Shown: positions 1-53,118, counted from the first letter of the stretch. The stretch is DNA of 64,000 bases from Brachycybe producta (GCA_036925085.1 JAUPFP010000002.1:7970390-8034389), one strand, 5' to 3'. Notes: generated from the sequence alone by a model not told the origin. A program made the numbers and translations.

Positions 1-1032
1 AAGAAAAGCATCATTAGCAGCCTCCTTAAACTGATCAAATTGTGTTGCAGCACTAGCAACAGAGTTGATTTAATTGTCTAAATGACATGCTAAAGTTTTA
101 TGGAAGTTATATCACTTGACCAGTATTGCTCTTACACACTAGAAACCGTCAGTTGGCCAGTGGTTACACCAAACAATAGGACACAGTCCTTAGATTACAG
201 AGTAACATTCAGAGAAAGAGAGAGTGAGGACGCATTGCACACATCTATAATTACTTTAATGAACTTTTTCCACTTGACTCTAAAAAAGTAAAAACAATTG
301 TTGGTCAAGTATAATGTGTTTTGTAACATAGGATTTGTAGTTGAAATAACTTTTTTTTTTTCAATATGCTCCATTTCAGTGATAAGACATGTTATACAAT
401 GTATTTCTACTGTACATTGATTGTACTGCAATATACTGTATAATGGCAATTCAATACCTAATGAGTGAGAACATAATCGTATTTTTGCCATATGATACAT
501 GTGGTAATGAAGTCAATTCTTTAATGGATTGCGTTGCGTGCAAGTTTGTACTATTGGTATAATGTAGAGATAGATCTACAATGTACAGACACACTTGTAC
601 CTTATGACCAATATCATATTCTCACGACATTTTCAATGCTTATCAAATACAACAACAACAAGAGATGACAATGGACTATATAATAATAAATATGATCTAA
701 TGGGAAGATCTCAAACTACACAAATACACAAAAATGAACAATTGCAAAACAAATACAAAAGACAGTGGCGATGCCGTCATTTTTTTTTTCATATTATAAA
801 TAAGCATATATATATTATATTTGTGCATCACAGTGATTAAGTGTTGCTTATCTTTCTTTTGCTTTGTTTGTGATTAAAATCTTAGATTTTTTCTTAAAAG
901 ATTATTAAGAAAACATAAACAAAAATGGTGTATTTGTTTTTGACAATTGTTCACACTAGATGGCACAATATTTAAGATTTAAAGAAGAAGAATAAAAAAA
1001 GTGACAGACTGTACAAGTCTTACCTGACTTAC
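1..1032. other. Islet last-intron DNA to the left edge; no exon found
   Basis: Nothing here reads as the ISL C-terminal exon on the minus strand. Bases 1-95 resemble the right arm of the fold-back units at 4830-5445 (shared AGAGTTGATT and a nearby CATGC). The rest is AT-rich sequence with short open frames that lack family similarity or splice-site support. Confidence 0.5.
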
Positions 1033-41283
<40,251 letters not shown>

Positions 41284-43368
41284 ATCTTCCGCTTTTGAAG
41301 GCGAAATTTTGACGGTTTTGATTAGTGCCCTCCGTAAGTGGACAGTGGCCGAAATCTCGGCAAAACTTTGACCGTTGTAGGCACAAATTTTGTTTTGCTA
41401 TTTTTGTCTTATTTTGTTAAAAAAAATTGTTAAATTTTAGTTTTAAATAAAACTAACCGAAATTAAAATTTCAAACAAAAATTATCACAACTTTTTTTGT
41501 AGTTTGGAGGTTTTGTTTTTAGTGTCCTAGGACCTTTTAGAGGTAAAATGTTCCTCGAATCCAAATTCCTCGTTGAGAAAGAAATTTTCACCGCATTTAA
41601 ACAAGTTTCCTTAATTGTTTTAACACGAACCGACACAAATGTCTTATCATTTTTTTTTTGGTTGAAATTTATATTATTTTTTAAAGAAAATCAATAAGTT
41701 TTTTTAAATTTTTTTTTAAGAATTTTAAAAAGGTCCTAAGTCAAGAATAGTTCCAATACTTTTTTAGGCCGCGTTTAAAAGGTCCCCTTTATAGAAAAAA
41801 AACCAGGGAATTTAAAGAGTGACACTGACACACGCACTGTGTATATTGTATAGGTGCCCGTTTGCCCATCATCATCATCATCACCATTGCATGTGAATGC
41901 AATTTGCCCGCGCCCGCCTTTCTGGCGCTCTTATGCCCCCCCTTTTTGTCTTTCTTGTGTAGTTCGAATACTCTCCACTGCAACCGCCACTCACTCAAAC
42001 AACTAAAATATTATTTGAGATCATCGACATTCTATCTCTGCTTATGGGAGGAGAAACATTTTTTTTTATTATTATTTCACTTCAAGCAAACTCAACGCCA
42101 TTGGTTCATTTTGTAGACGTCATGACACCAACAGCTTGAACCCATTGCAAAGTTATAAAGTTAGGGTGAAGTTCTAGAGCCGAAGAAGCAGTGACATCTA
42201 GTGACGACTAGCTGAACTTAATAAAATGGTCGCTTCTAAATAAAACGGGACCTGTCAAACCACCAAGCCCAGCTTTTATTTTATAAACTAGGGGCCTACA
42301 TGCTGGTGCATTCTATGCACCTGATGGTCATTTGTCTGCTTTAAGAGCCTAGATCCACGTCCATCTTGTTGTTTTGAGAAGACGACAACGAGACAAATGA
42401 GTGTTATTATATGGTGTTACTAAAACTGAAAGAAATCGCCTCACAATCGCTCCATTCAAATACAGTAAAGCGCAAAATGCAATAAAAACTATTGTTCTTC
42501 ATGTGTTCGATTTATATAATTTTTGAAAAGGTCTTTCTATTTTTAAACAACGTTCAAAGTCGTTGTTTTTTCAACCCCATGTTAAATCCCATAGGATCAA
42601 AAACCGTCCCACAAACATTTGAAAAACTCTCGTTAAAACTGATTTAGAACAATAACAAAATAATTAGCACATACATTCATGTATTGGCTTCACGATGTTT
42701 TCTTTTTATAGATGTTGAAAAGGTCCTTCTATTTTTTAATAACGTTTAAAATCGTACGTTTTTTAACTCCATGTTAAGTCCCATAGGACTAAAACACCGT
42801 CCAACAAAAGTTAAGAGAACTCTGATTAAAAATGATTTAGAGCAATCAGAAAAATTAGCACGTACTTACACGTGTTTATTGCCTTCAGGATTATTCCTTT
42901 TTCTAAATTTTAAAAGGGCTTTCTATTTTTAAATAACATTTAAAATCTTATGTTTTTTTAACACCATGTTAAGTCCCATAGGAGCAAAAAACCGTCACCC
43001 AAACATTTGAAGAACACTCGTTAAAACAACTCAGAACAATGACAAAATAATTATTACGTGCATTAATCTATTGGCTTCACAATGTTTTCTTTTTATAAGG
43101 TTAGCACGCGAAATTATTTTTCTATTAATTATTATGTGACTTCGAACAGGGAGAAAAAACGTTAAAAAACCGTTTTTCAATCAACAACGATCGCAGCGCC
43201 TACATTCGGAGAAATTTTGAACTAAACGATGTATCTAGCCTCTTAAATAAGCCTTTATGACAGTTTAAAAAATTGTGCTGTTGAGTAGATTGGGTCAAAT
43301 TGGTTGCAGTTCATGTTATGCCTCTGGTGGTGATTTGTTTGCTGAATGAATTTTTATCCAAAATTTCC

Positions 43369-43434
43369 AATTTCTCCATAAAGTTGAGAGCACTTCAATA
43401 GAACTTTTGAAGTGCTCAACTTTATGGAGAAATT
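43369..43434. repeat. 66-nt hairpin of pre-miRNA-like size
   Basis: AATTTCTCCATAAAGTTGAG at the start pairs fully with CTCAACTTTATGGAGAAATT at the end. Pairing continues through GCACTTC/GAAGTGC past a two-base bulge, around a loop of roughly 10 bases. A family A-type word (GTTTTAGAAATTAGAAGAGC) follows directly, so it may be an end of such an element rather than a microRNA. Confidence 0.7.
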
Positions 43435-43831
43435 AAAAATGTTTTAGAAATTAGAAGAGCAAAAGAATTGTATACATGTAATGGTATTTTCATGATTAGA
43501 TAGACGAAAAGTTGTAGCAAAGACTTGGTTGTATAGTGCATATGACTGTTATGCTCCTAGTAGGCCAGTAGTATATGATGGCCAGGGTACTTTAATGTAC
43601 ATATCTCTCAAAATAAACTTGTCGTGTTATCCGTTTTCATATTTTTAACTGTATTAATGAATTTTTTTTCAAAATAAAAAAGATTTATAAATTGTTTCCA
43701 CATTAGAAACAAAAATTACAATTTAATGTAAAATTCGTTTTTTTTTAAAAAAATCAATAAACAGAACTGTCTGTACTTTTGGTACCATTAGAAGCGTGCA
43801 ACAAAAAAAAAATCTGTAGTCAACTAAAACT

Positions 43832-44046
43832 TGTAGCACATTAAATCGGATCGGAACGGAATGTTCACAACGGAACGAATCGAAATATTTTGATAACAAG
43901 CATTTCAATGGAGCCCCTCGGTTTCAGATCCGATCGAAACTAGTGTGCGGGGGGGGGGGGAGGCTCCATTGAAATGCTGGTTATGAAAATATTTCCGATT
44001 CGTTTCGTTCCAATTGTTCTATTCTGATCCGATGTAGTGTGCTACA
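43832..44046. repeat. 215-base inverted-repeat element with about 85-bp arms
   Basis: TGTAGCACATTAAATCGGAT at 43832 pairs with ATCCGATGTAGTGTGCTACA ending at 44046. Pairing continues through CGGAACGAATCGAAATATTTT and AAGCATTTCAATGGAGCC. The centre has a G-run of twelve and CAGATCCGATCGAAACTAGT. Arm identity is high but not perfect. Confidence 0.9.
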
Positions 44047-46959
44047 TGCTTTATAGTTTTCTAAAAAAAATTTAGTCAACTATTAATTAAAAGTTTTATT
44101 CAGTTAAATTTGCTAAAGTTTAGTCAACTAAAGCTAAGCTAAATAAGCTTTCTATGTTTATTTAGTATTAAGAGAAATGTTCTATGATTAGTAAGTAAAT
44201 GAGGGGGTTATTTGGTGTTGACTAATTCGACTAAATAGTCATTTTAGTTAATTAAAATTATAAGTACTATATCGTCGATTAAGAAGTGATACCACGTAAC
44301 TAACAAAATATAAATTTTACAAGAGGAACAAAAAACGTTAGAATGCAAATTTAAGATTTTGTTACACAATTTTTTTTTTACTAATAAAATTATTTAGACG
44401 TTATTTTAGCCATAATTAATATAATTATGTTACATACATGACATCACAATCAATATTTTTTTAAATAATCGCTAAATCTTATTAAATGGATTTGAACTAT
44501 CTCTCTCTCTACCAGTCAATAATCTCAATATCTTTTAAAATAAATTTGTGTTTAGCTTCATTTTCCTAACGATACAATTCTTTTTTTCTGATTTTTTTTT
44601 ATGTCAAAACCTCAAAAGCACCAAAAATGTCAAGTTAAATGGTATCACTTCTTAACTGACGAATATTCTTTGACACATATTTCTTATGAGAAATGCAACA
44701 AATGACATTTGAATCAGCTATGATTTCTTTGTAAGAAAAATGTTTATTTCAAGTGTTGAATGATGATTATGATGATGATGATGATGTCCTGTATTGGTTA
44801 TTCCTCCTCCTCCTTCTTCTTCTTCTTATTCTGAATACACCTATGTGTATTTGTGTGCAACCAATATGTCACTCCCTTTTTATGCAAACAATTAAACAAC
44901 TGTGTTGAGTAAATTGCATAGACTCTCGATGCACACACATAACACAAGAGAGAAAAAAAGGGATATATTGCCAATTGTGCATAATATTAGCTTATATATC
45001 TCCCATTACTTCTTCATGTATGTGTCCACACTTTAAAGGAAGTGGAGGTTCGTTCATTCATTGAATTTTCTCTCAAACTTTTTTTTTTCATTCATGGTGT
45101 AATGTAAATAGTTTGAGAGAGAGAGAGAGAAAAGAATCAACAATAAGAGAAAGAGAAAGAAAAAAAAATTTCTACGTATATTTAAACGTGTGGTTTATTT
45201 GCAAACGAAACCATTTTATTCGATTCAATGCCCTCAACTTTCAGAAACTTTTTTTAATAAAAAATACACCAAATGACATGTCTTCTAAAAATGTTGTTCC
45301 TAGAAAATAGCCCTCAAATACACACAAAGGTTTGGGTGTTATTTGTTTTTAAATGTACTGAAAAATGCCTCGGGAGGGCTCAACTGGCCCAAAGTATCAA
45401 AAAGCTCAAATATAAAATGAATATAAATATATTCAAGAATTTTTTTAAACACATTTTAAATATTTTTAATGCACTGAAATATGACTTCAGGAAGACTCAG
45501 AATGGTCCCAGGAGTTGCGAAAACTACACAATGCGCCTACAGGGGTTTTTTTTTGGCCCTCTTGAGCCTGGTTAAAACGTCCAGCTCATTGACTTTGTGG
45601 ACTTTTATAAAAGGCAAGAGCGCAAGACCATAGGCGACCACGGGCCTTATGAGACTGGTTTCATATGGCTTGCTTTACAGCAAGCCACCGAGTGGTTCAT
45701 GCGAAACAAGTAGCATAAACCACTTCATGGCGCTACTTTGTAGTGACACAAAGAGTGTTCTTTGTGAAGCCGACCTTAGGAAAGCCCGATATAAGCCCGA
45801 TATTACTAGATTTTGAACAAAATCGACTCGAAAGAAGTGCTAAACTTATAACCTGTATAGAGGAACTTCAGAAGAAAAAAAAAAAACTTTGAAATGTTTG
45901 GCGCCACCATTAGAATTATATTGTACAATAAGTTAATAACATAACTAATAACTAAAAACAAAAAGTTTCAAAAAGAAAAAAAACTTTTCTATTGTCTCTT
46001 ATAAAGTTTGAAATGATCATCATTTCAATGATTTCATCATCAGACACATCAGATAAACAAGGACTACATTTGACCAAAATTGTTTTTGGAGGTCCTTTTA
46101 CAACCGCGCACCAATGTGTGTGGTATATCCTGAGGGATTGGGATTGAGGGGAGAGAATGGGGTACCAGGTTAAAGGTCAATTTCTCTTTTTTTTCTTTCT
46201 CTCTCTCTCTTTCTCTCTTTCTCTATTGCAATTGTATATGTACTCACAGCATGCAAAAAAGGTAAATAAACATTTTTGCCGAAAGAAAACAGGACATGTA
46301 GGAACCAATTTCCTAAAACCCACCCATGGTAGGATGTGGAAATAAATATACAACCCATTCTAGTTAACTTGGAAAAGAAGCAAAGAACGAAGGGCTGTAA
46401 ACTTTTATGAACACAAATATGTCCTTTTTTTTCTTTAAAACTAATAGTAAAGTTTATTTATTTATTAGTAAGGTTATAAACAGCATAAAATATTAATTTG
46501 ATCTACAAGAAATATTTCTTTTAGATTCTTGGAGATTAAAATCTAGACAAATTTGAGGAATTAAAAAAGTAGAAATTTTAATGTTTTTTCTTTTCTTCTA
46601 ATGTTGTTTTATTATAGCCTTTTATAGGTATACACTCTACAGGTTGGATAAATAACAGCTAAATACTGAATAAAAACTAAACTAGAAAAGAACTAAACTA
46701 ATCACAAATTTTTAAACTGAATATAAACTAAACTGCAGAAAAATTAAACTACATGTACTCTTGGAAAATTTTCCAAAAAAATGGCAAAAAATGAAAGTCT
46801 TCTAGAAGGCCCGAAAAGCACTAAAATGAACTCAGGCAGGCCCAACAGACTTCCGAGGACCATAAAAACAAATAAATTCAAAAAAGTAAATTTTTTTCAA
46901 AAAAATGAAAGTCTTCTAGATGCCCCTAAGTACTGTATTTCAGAACAAAAAAAATGGAT

Positions 46960-47290
46960 TAAAAACTACCCCGCCCCTTCCCACCAGCGATTTTGAGAAA
47001 ATGCATGTTTTTTAGATGAAACATTACGAAAAAAAATTCATAGTGTTTTAGAAACTAGAATAGTTGGTGATATTTCTAAAAAAAAATTCCATGTTGATAT
47101 CTTTGAAAAGGCGAAATTAGTTTTTCATGAAATTTCAATGGAAAAAAACGGGTCATTTTCAAACTGCTATTAAATCTAAATGTTTATTTTTTTAAGATAT
47201 TGCCTCGAAAAAAAAACTTTTAGCATAATCTTTTGCTATTCTAGCTTTGAAAACAATTTAATTTTTTTTTTTTGGAATGTTGTTTTTCTA
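46960..47290. repeat. Family C copy
   Basis: AGTGTTTTAGAAACTAGAAT, AGTTGGTGATATTTC, TCATGAAATTTCAATGG. Right CTTTTAGCATAATCTTTTGC and TATTCTAGCTTTGAAAACA. It is followed from 47330 to 47450 by a family A right arm. Confidence 0.7.
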
Positions 47291-48384
47291 AAGTTATTAC
47301 TTTGAATATCAATTGAAAATGACCAAACTTTAAGAAGACGATATTTTATTAAATTTTTGTCTATTTTAAAAGACATTATTTTGTGAAAATACTATTAAGT
47401 GCTTCAGCATTTGTTCTAGTTTCTAAAATACTTTCAACTTCTCCTTAGTTGTTGCTTATCTGAAATGCAGCAGAATAACTGGAGTGTTTATATAACATTG
47501 TGGCATTGTTTCTGGGACATATATTTCAGTAAGTCTACTTTTATCCTCAAATTTCTATATTATATTCTGCAAGTTGAGTCAATTTAACAAATTAATGGGT
47601 TCATAAAAGTCTCTTTTATGTTTGATAATATTACAAAAGCAATTAGTAAAATTGGTGTCCAAATAATATATCTCTCACTCACTCACTCTTGTGTATACAA
47701 CAACATGAGAACTTAACCCCATTCATTCAATGTAATTTTACCCTAGTGGTCAAATTTACATTTCTAATTCCCACGCGTAGAAACATAATTATTACTATTT
47801 GCACCTGGCTTTTTTTTTGTCTACCCATTTTTTGTTGTTGTTAATCAATGTATACAAAATTATTAAAGGTTTTTTTCTTCTTCTAAATTTAAGTTATATT
47901 CAGGTATAAAATTAACTACTTTTTTTTTCAATTGTGTGGTTTTTACAAATGCCCAAACCCCAATTATAAGCCTATGTTATTTGGTCACCTAAATTGGGAG
48001 GCAAGTGGCAAATACAATTTTTCCCACGTTATTTTTTGACCAAAATTTTAACAACAGAAGGGACTGTTTTGCTCCGGCCACGTGCCTCAACTATATACCC
48101 CCTTTTCCTCCACCATCTTTATACCCCATTTTCATTGTAAATTTGTAACAACTGAAGGTCTCTTGAGAGATAATTATTAATCGTTCAAAATTGTAGCTCA
48201 TCGATTAACTTGACTTTTTGTGTGTTTGAGTCACTTTTGACTATATGAAAGCCAAATAAAAATTTCCCCCTTTTTTTGGGTGTGGGGGTATCCCTTGCAT
48301 CTCTTGGGGTCTCTCTGTCTCTCTGCATTTGTATTTGCGTGGGACTTTTTTCAGAAAGTCTAAATATACTAGTGGGGTAACTCG

Positions 48385-48500
48385 TTATAAATGACGGGAG
48401 CAAAATTCACAGGCAATTGTGCGCATGCGCGTCGTTTTTTCCTTTTTTTACTCCTTTCATTTCAATTTCAGTCACCCCCTCCCACTTTTCTCTCTCCCCC
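48385..48500. repeat. Reverse copy of the 16.5-16.9 kb repeat
   Basis: ATAAATGACGGGAGCAAAATT, then TTCACAGGCAATTGTG, then TTTACTCCTTTCATTTCAAT and CAGTCACCCCCTCCCACTTT. These are reverse complements of blocks at 16872-16908 and 16550-16650, without the DNA that separates them there. Confidence 0.75.
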
Positions 48501-48684
48501 CCCCCTTTCTGCACTTTTCAAGTGAAGAGTTCAACATATAGTTAACTGGCCTTGAGAAAAAAAAAACGGTTCATTTATTCAAATTTATATAAATTCCGAC
48601 GTGCTTCAATGGTTTTTGTTACTCCACACACACACAGACCTGGGATATTATATATATAATATGATTGAAAATGCATTATTGTCG

Positions 48685-48840
48685 AGGCGATTGAATAAGC
48701 GCTCAGTTGAGCAAATGCCAAACTGAATAAGCAGCTAATTTGAACAAACGTCAAGCTGAATAACCACCACATTTTTTGGCTTTTATTCAGTTTGGCATTT
48801 GTTCCAATTGGCGCTTAATCAGTTTGGCGCTTATTCATCA
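48685..48840. repeat. Family G fold-back element
   Basis: Left GAGGCGATTGAATAAGCGC and AAATGCCAAACTGAATAAGC. Right GCTTTTATTCAGTTTGGCA, TTGGCGCTTAATCAGTTTGG, CGCTTATTCATCATGAGG. Confidence 0.8.
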
Positions 48841-49154
48841 TGAGGAAATTTCAAGTGTCCTTTTCATCAGAAGTTATTTTTTAAAGAAATTCAAACTTTT
48901 GTTAGAAATATTAAATTAATTTTCTTACAATATCTTTTAAAATGAACGTTTTATGAAATTTCGAGAAAAAAAAAGTGTTTATAATTTTCATTTTTTTTTT
49001 TTCTAAATTTTTTTAAAACGAAAAAAATAAATGCAGTAAAAAAGAAAACCGTTAAACGCGAATTCGGCCAGCGCCATTAAAATAGCATACAATTTCTTTT
49101 AACACGAAATTCGTTTAATCCGAAATAATATTCCGATCCATTGAATTTCATATT

Positions 49155-49460
49155 AAGATGGTTTATGATCGAACAGCTGATTTTCGAACTCTTTGATTAT
49201 TCAATGTCTTTCAGAAGAGCAAAATTAAGCGAAACTAGAAAGTGTTTTAGAAACTAGAAGGGTAGCTCCAGAACTTAAATGTATTTTCATGTTGATATAT
49301 TTCAAAATAAACTTTTTTAAACACAACAATTAATAAAAAAAATATCATTTGAGGTGGGTCATTTTCAAACTCACATAAAATGCTTATTTTGAAAGATACT
49401 AACATGAAAATATCAACCTGCCTTTTTCTACTTTCTAAAACGTATACAAGTTCCTCTTCA
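49155..49460. repeat. Family A copy, well preserved
   Basis: Starts TTAAGATGGTTTATGATCGA and CAGCTGATTTTCGAACTC. Then CTTTCAGAAGAGCAAAATTA and GTGTTTTAGAAACTAGAAGG. Right arm AAATGCTTATTTTGAAAGAT and ACTTTCTAAAACGTATACAA. Confidence 0.85.
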
Positions 49461-49587
49461 TTTTATACTCATTTAACAAAAAAAAAGTTTAAAAAGTTTC
49501 AATGTAGAAAATGTAAATTACGTTAACGGATTAACTACCGCCACCTATTGACAATATTAATAAATATTCAGCATTGTACAGAGTGCA

Positions 49588-50153
49588 ACACTATGATTAT
49601 CAGGGCAAGGAGGTTCATGTATTTATGCAACAAAAAACAACTAAATATTCCATTAAATATGCACTATAAAAAAATTTCACCAAAATTTCACCCATGGAAA
49701 TTGAACAAAATGGCAACAAGCAACATTTTTAAATTTTCAAATTCAAAACTTCATCGATTTTTTGTCAAAAAATTTTAATATTTAGAAAAGTTTCTCTCAA
49801 CATCAAAGGATGTGCAAGGAGCATAAGTGGTTCAGAGTATCATTTGTATCAAGTTCATCGTTAATTTCATAAAGTATATTTCCACAATTTTCATGAAGTC
49901 AGAAAAGTTCTGAGACCTATTTTTTAAAAAAATAAATTGCAAAAATTACAATTTATGCACTTTTTTTTGCCAATTTTGGCAAAATATGCATGCTTTGAAA
50001 AAAGTCAAAATATGCAAAAACATGTATTATAAAATTCATATATTTAGCTTCAGCATGATATGAATCATGTTCTTATCTCATTTAGCATGAATTCTGAGCC
50101 AGAATACTAAACATGCATTTGCATGAACCTCCTTGCCCTGATGATTATAGTGT
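49588..50153. mobile_element. Non-autonomous DNA transposon with 32-bp terminal inverted repeats
   Basis: ACACTATGATTATCAGGGCA..GGAGGTTCATG (49588-49619) matches the inverse of 50122-50153 at 30 of 32 positions. The 566-base interior is AT-rich with several TATGCA words and no transposase-like frame. A 76-residue frame at 49548-49778 straddles the left end and is not a gene. Ends in CACTA suggest, weakly, a CACTA-type element. No target duplication was established. Confidence 0.7.
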
Positions 50154-50219
50154 ACATTTTACTTTAGATTGAAGTGCTTAGCTTTAACGATGCACTTTTA
50201 AAGAAAGTTGCAAGTTTAT

Positions 50220-50420
50220 TTTGAAACTACAAGAGTAAAAATAAATGCAATAAAATATTTCCATGAGAATATTTTTGGAAAAATAAACTTATAACAGTTT
50301 ACAAAGATTTGAGTTTTGTAAACCAACTTTAAAGTAAAACACAAAAAGTTTATTTTAAAACATATCAACATGGAAAAATACCTTTATTTTATTATTAAAT
50401 TTACACTTCTAGTTTCAGTT
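50220..50420. repeat. Family A-like element, decayed
   Basis: Left TTTTGAAACTACAAGAGTAA, ATTTCCATGAGAATATTTTT. Right AAAGTTTATTTTAAAACATA, TCAACATGGAAAAATACC, TACACTTCTAGTTTC. Confidence 0.6.
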
Positions 50421-50519
50421 TCAAAAATACAGCTTTGAATTTATAAATTTGTTTCTAGGAATCTTAATTAGGCCCAAATTCATGAATTAACTTTGCACTT
50501 GAAAGTTCTCTAACTCTTA

Positions 50520-50800
50520 AGTTGGTTGAATAGATATTTATTTTGCTTTTGTTCCCCAAACGGTGTGCCACTGCAGTGGCTAATCCTATGCTTCATATAC
50601 GTTTTTTTTGTAAAATTTAAAATTGTTTTCAAAACTAGAATGATAAAAAAATTTTTGTGGCAAAATCTTAAAAAATAAACATTTATATCAGTTTGAAAAT
50701 GACCCGTTTTTTTGTTTTCTCCATTGAAATTTCATGAAAAGCTATTTTCTCCTTTTTCAAACTGTCATAAAAAGTTTATTTTGAAAGATATCATCATGAA
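50520..50800. repeat. Family C copy with its left flank
   Basis: The flank GGTGTGCCACTGCAGTGGCTA resembles 13725-13745. Then TTCAAAACTAGAATGATAAA and CATTGAAATTTCATGAAAAG. Right AAAGTTTATTTTGAAAGATA and TCATCATGAAA. Confidence 0.7.
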
Positions 50801-51366
50801 ATAACTTCTGACACTTCAACCATCCAAACAGGGTTCCAATTTAGAAAAAGCCTGCTCAATGATAAGTTTTTCTGTGTTGGAACCCTATTGAAGAGGGTTT
50901 GAGTGTTAAGTTTCCTTCTTGAATTTGTAAACTAGGTCCTCAGTCTAGAATTTTTTTCAAAATTCTTCCCTAATTACATCATGAATTTCTCCTCATCTTA
51001 CAGAGTCATAACTACCACATTTTGCGCCCAAGACAAGAATAAACCTGGCGCTTCCCCCACCCCCATTTTAGTTACTTTGCGCCCCAAACAGGCGCCTCAC
51101 CCTAGTTATGACTCTATTGCCATCTTGAAATAAATGCAACACAAAACACAAATTGAGAACAATAATTTAATAAAAATAATGCACAAAGTGCCTTAAACAC
51201 ACTTCTAATTTCTAAGTACTTGGCAGTAATAAGCAGAAACACGCAAACACACACAATTGGTCCAAATTGATCATATTGCCAAAGATACTCTCTATCTCTC
51301 TCTCTCTTTTTCTACTTACAATGTCAAATCCTACAATTACTCTCTATACAGAAATCTCATTCTTTG

Positions 51367-51379
51367 TTTATTATTTATT
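51367..51379 (-). terminator. Candidate poly(A) signals for the C3orf38-like gene
   Basis: On the minus strand two AATAAA hexamers lie next to each other (complement of TTTATT at 51367-51372 and 51374-51379), about 260 bases past the stop codon. No closer canonical hexamer was seen. Use is inferred only. Confidence 0.4.
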
Positions 51380-51636
51380 ACAATATCTACAAGAAAAACA
51401 CTTAATTTTTTTTACGAAAGAGGCGTGGGGTTTCGAGGTGAGGGGAAGGATCCTACTTCTCGACCAATCACACTTTTAGGTGAAGAAAAATAGCTTCTTT
51501 TTTTAATCTATTTCGAACATTTCTTTTCTGAGAGACACAAAACATTTAGAAGAAAAAGAAAAGATAAACGATTCTAAATCTATAAACTAAGTGCCAAAAC
51601 AAAAATGAAACCAAATCAAATGAAAAAGAAATCGAA

Positions 51637-53118
51637 TCAAGAATGTCCTAAAGCTAAATATTCTGCGGATCCACCGTGAATTGGAATCAAATTTGGATCT
51701 TTAACACATAATTGAAGTTCCGAGAATTTGATCTTCCATTTGTTATCTGCAGACGGATCTCGAATCAAACCAAATTTCTGTTCGAAAGTTCCGACCGGTT
51801 CCTCTCCTTTATGTACGACTCCGGCGACGAGAATCAAAGCCAATCCGTGCGAATCGCATTGGCATTTGATTCCCGGCTGAGCGTTGAAAGGATTAAAATA
51901 GAGTTGACTTTCGCCGATCAGCGTCAAAAGAGTTTCGGCCACATTCGTATCACCTTCGACGAGTTGTTCGTAATGAGGCGAAACGATTTTGAGCTGACTA
52001 TCGCGCCAAAAGTGATGAGGACCAAAGTTCTCTTCGACGTTCGTGTTGCAAACGTGTCCGTTGTTGAACAGAGGGTAAAACCAAGTGACGAAACGTTCGG
52101 CCATCGCTACGAGTTGTCCTTGAAAGCCATCGTCTCCCACTTGACCTATCTGCGTATTGCTTAGATTATTCATAACTTGAGTTTCTTCGTAAACCATTGT
52201 ATCGTCATCATCCTGTAACGATAGAAAAAAACAAATCAAAGTTAGTTAAAAACTAGAATAGTAAAAAAAAGTCACACTTCATGATGTTGACTGACGATTA
52301 AGATGTTTTATGAACAGCTGAATTTCGAACTCTGGTTATTCCGCATTCTAGGAGAAACATTAAAGAGAAACTGAAACGGTTTGAAAAACTAGAATGGTAG
52401 CTAAATCACTTAAGTCTTTTAATGTTATCTTTTAAAATAAACTTTCTAAAAAGCTTATTTAAAAAAAAATAGTAACATTAAAATATCCCGTAAGTGATGG
52501 AGCGACCCTTCTAGTTTCTAAAACACTTTCAGGTTTATCTTAATATTGATCCTGAACAACAGAATGACTAGAGTTCGAGGTTCCTTCACACTTTAAAACC
52601 ACCATTAAGGCCAAAATTATGCATAAAACCTATAATTTTATTAAAAGTGAAGTTTGCATAAAGTTGCATAATTTCAATTATTTCTTTAAAACCGTTACAA
52701 AACCGAAACAACAAAAAACGTACAGCTAAAGTTATTTTTCCCTGAGATTCCTTTGACTCCCAGAACTCCAAAGTAGCTTGAATGGTAGCAATTTTATCCA
52801 AAGTAGGACTAATTACATGTCCAGAATCATGAAGATACTGAAACATATAATCTTTCTTTATCTTTCTCCTTTTAAGAACGTCCAATGCACTTTCTGCGTA
52901 AGATAAAACTGCGTTTACGGCTTCTGTATAAAAAGAGATTTAAATGTTTTATAATTTTCAAGTATAGGCGAGTAACGATGTTTTATAAGATCGATACCGT
53001 CCGTTGTTTCCACTCGAATTAACTTATTAGTCATTGTTTCGGCCAGAGACCTAAGATCGTGATCTGGAATCTTCTTTAAAATTGAGATAATTCCATCTTT
53101 TTCTTTCTGGGTCAACAT
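51637..53118 (-). CDS. C3orf38 homologue, complete, three exons
   Basis: The exons are 53118-52998, 52923-52724 and 52212-51637, joined in phases 1 and 0, giving 298 residues (human C3orf38 is 329). The match to human C3orf38 is seen in the N-terminal helical part (LAETMTNKLIRVE, then AVLSYAESALDVLKRRK). It is stronger in the C-terminal NTF2-like domain (FGPHHFWRDSQLKI, DSHGLALILVAGVVHKG, FEQKFGLIRD, KWKIKFSELQL). In the human family this domain is described as NTF2-like and the protein as little characterised, with some link to apoptosis; I cannot assign a reaction. Intron 1 is only 74 bases. Intron 2 (511 bases) holds a family A inverted-repeat element. The start ATG precedes LTQKEKDGI and fits the family N-terminus. 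The human protein has a longer acidic tail that is absent here. Confidence 0.9.
52295..52610. repeat. Family A copy in C3orf38-like intron 2
   Basis: Starts TTAAGATGTTTTATGAACAG and CGAACTCTGGTTATTCCGC. Right arm CTTCTAGTTTCTAAAACACT, then GACTAGAGTTCGAGG and CACTTTAAAACCACC. It takes up over 60% of the 511-base intron (52213-52723). Confidence 0.8.

Larger units (their letters stand above)
41284..51636. other. Intergenic region upstream of Islet and downstream of C3orf38-like
   Basis: No convincing coding exon was found on either strand in about 10 kb. The 5' UTR and promoter of Islet should begin near 41284. The rest is dominated by repeats: 43369-43434 hairpin, 43832-44046 element, 46960-47290 and 50520-50800 family C, 48385-48500 copy of the 16.5-kb element, 48685-48840 family G, 49155-49460 family A, 49588-50153 terminal-inverted-repeat element. 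Confidence 0.65.

Noticed and set aside
1..66. Minus-strand frame ending in FDQFKEAANDAFL as a possible Islet last exon
   Set aside because: It does not resemble the ISL C-terminal tail, and its DNA resembles the fold-back units at 4830-5445.
51712..52164. 150-residue plus-strand frame
   Set aside because: Antisense shadow of C3orf38-like exon 3, whose protein has clear homologues on the minus strand.
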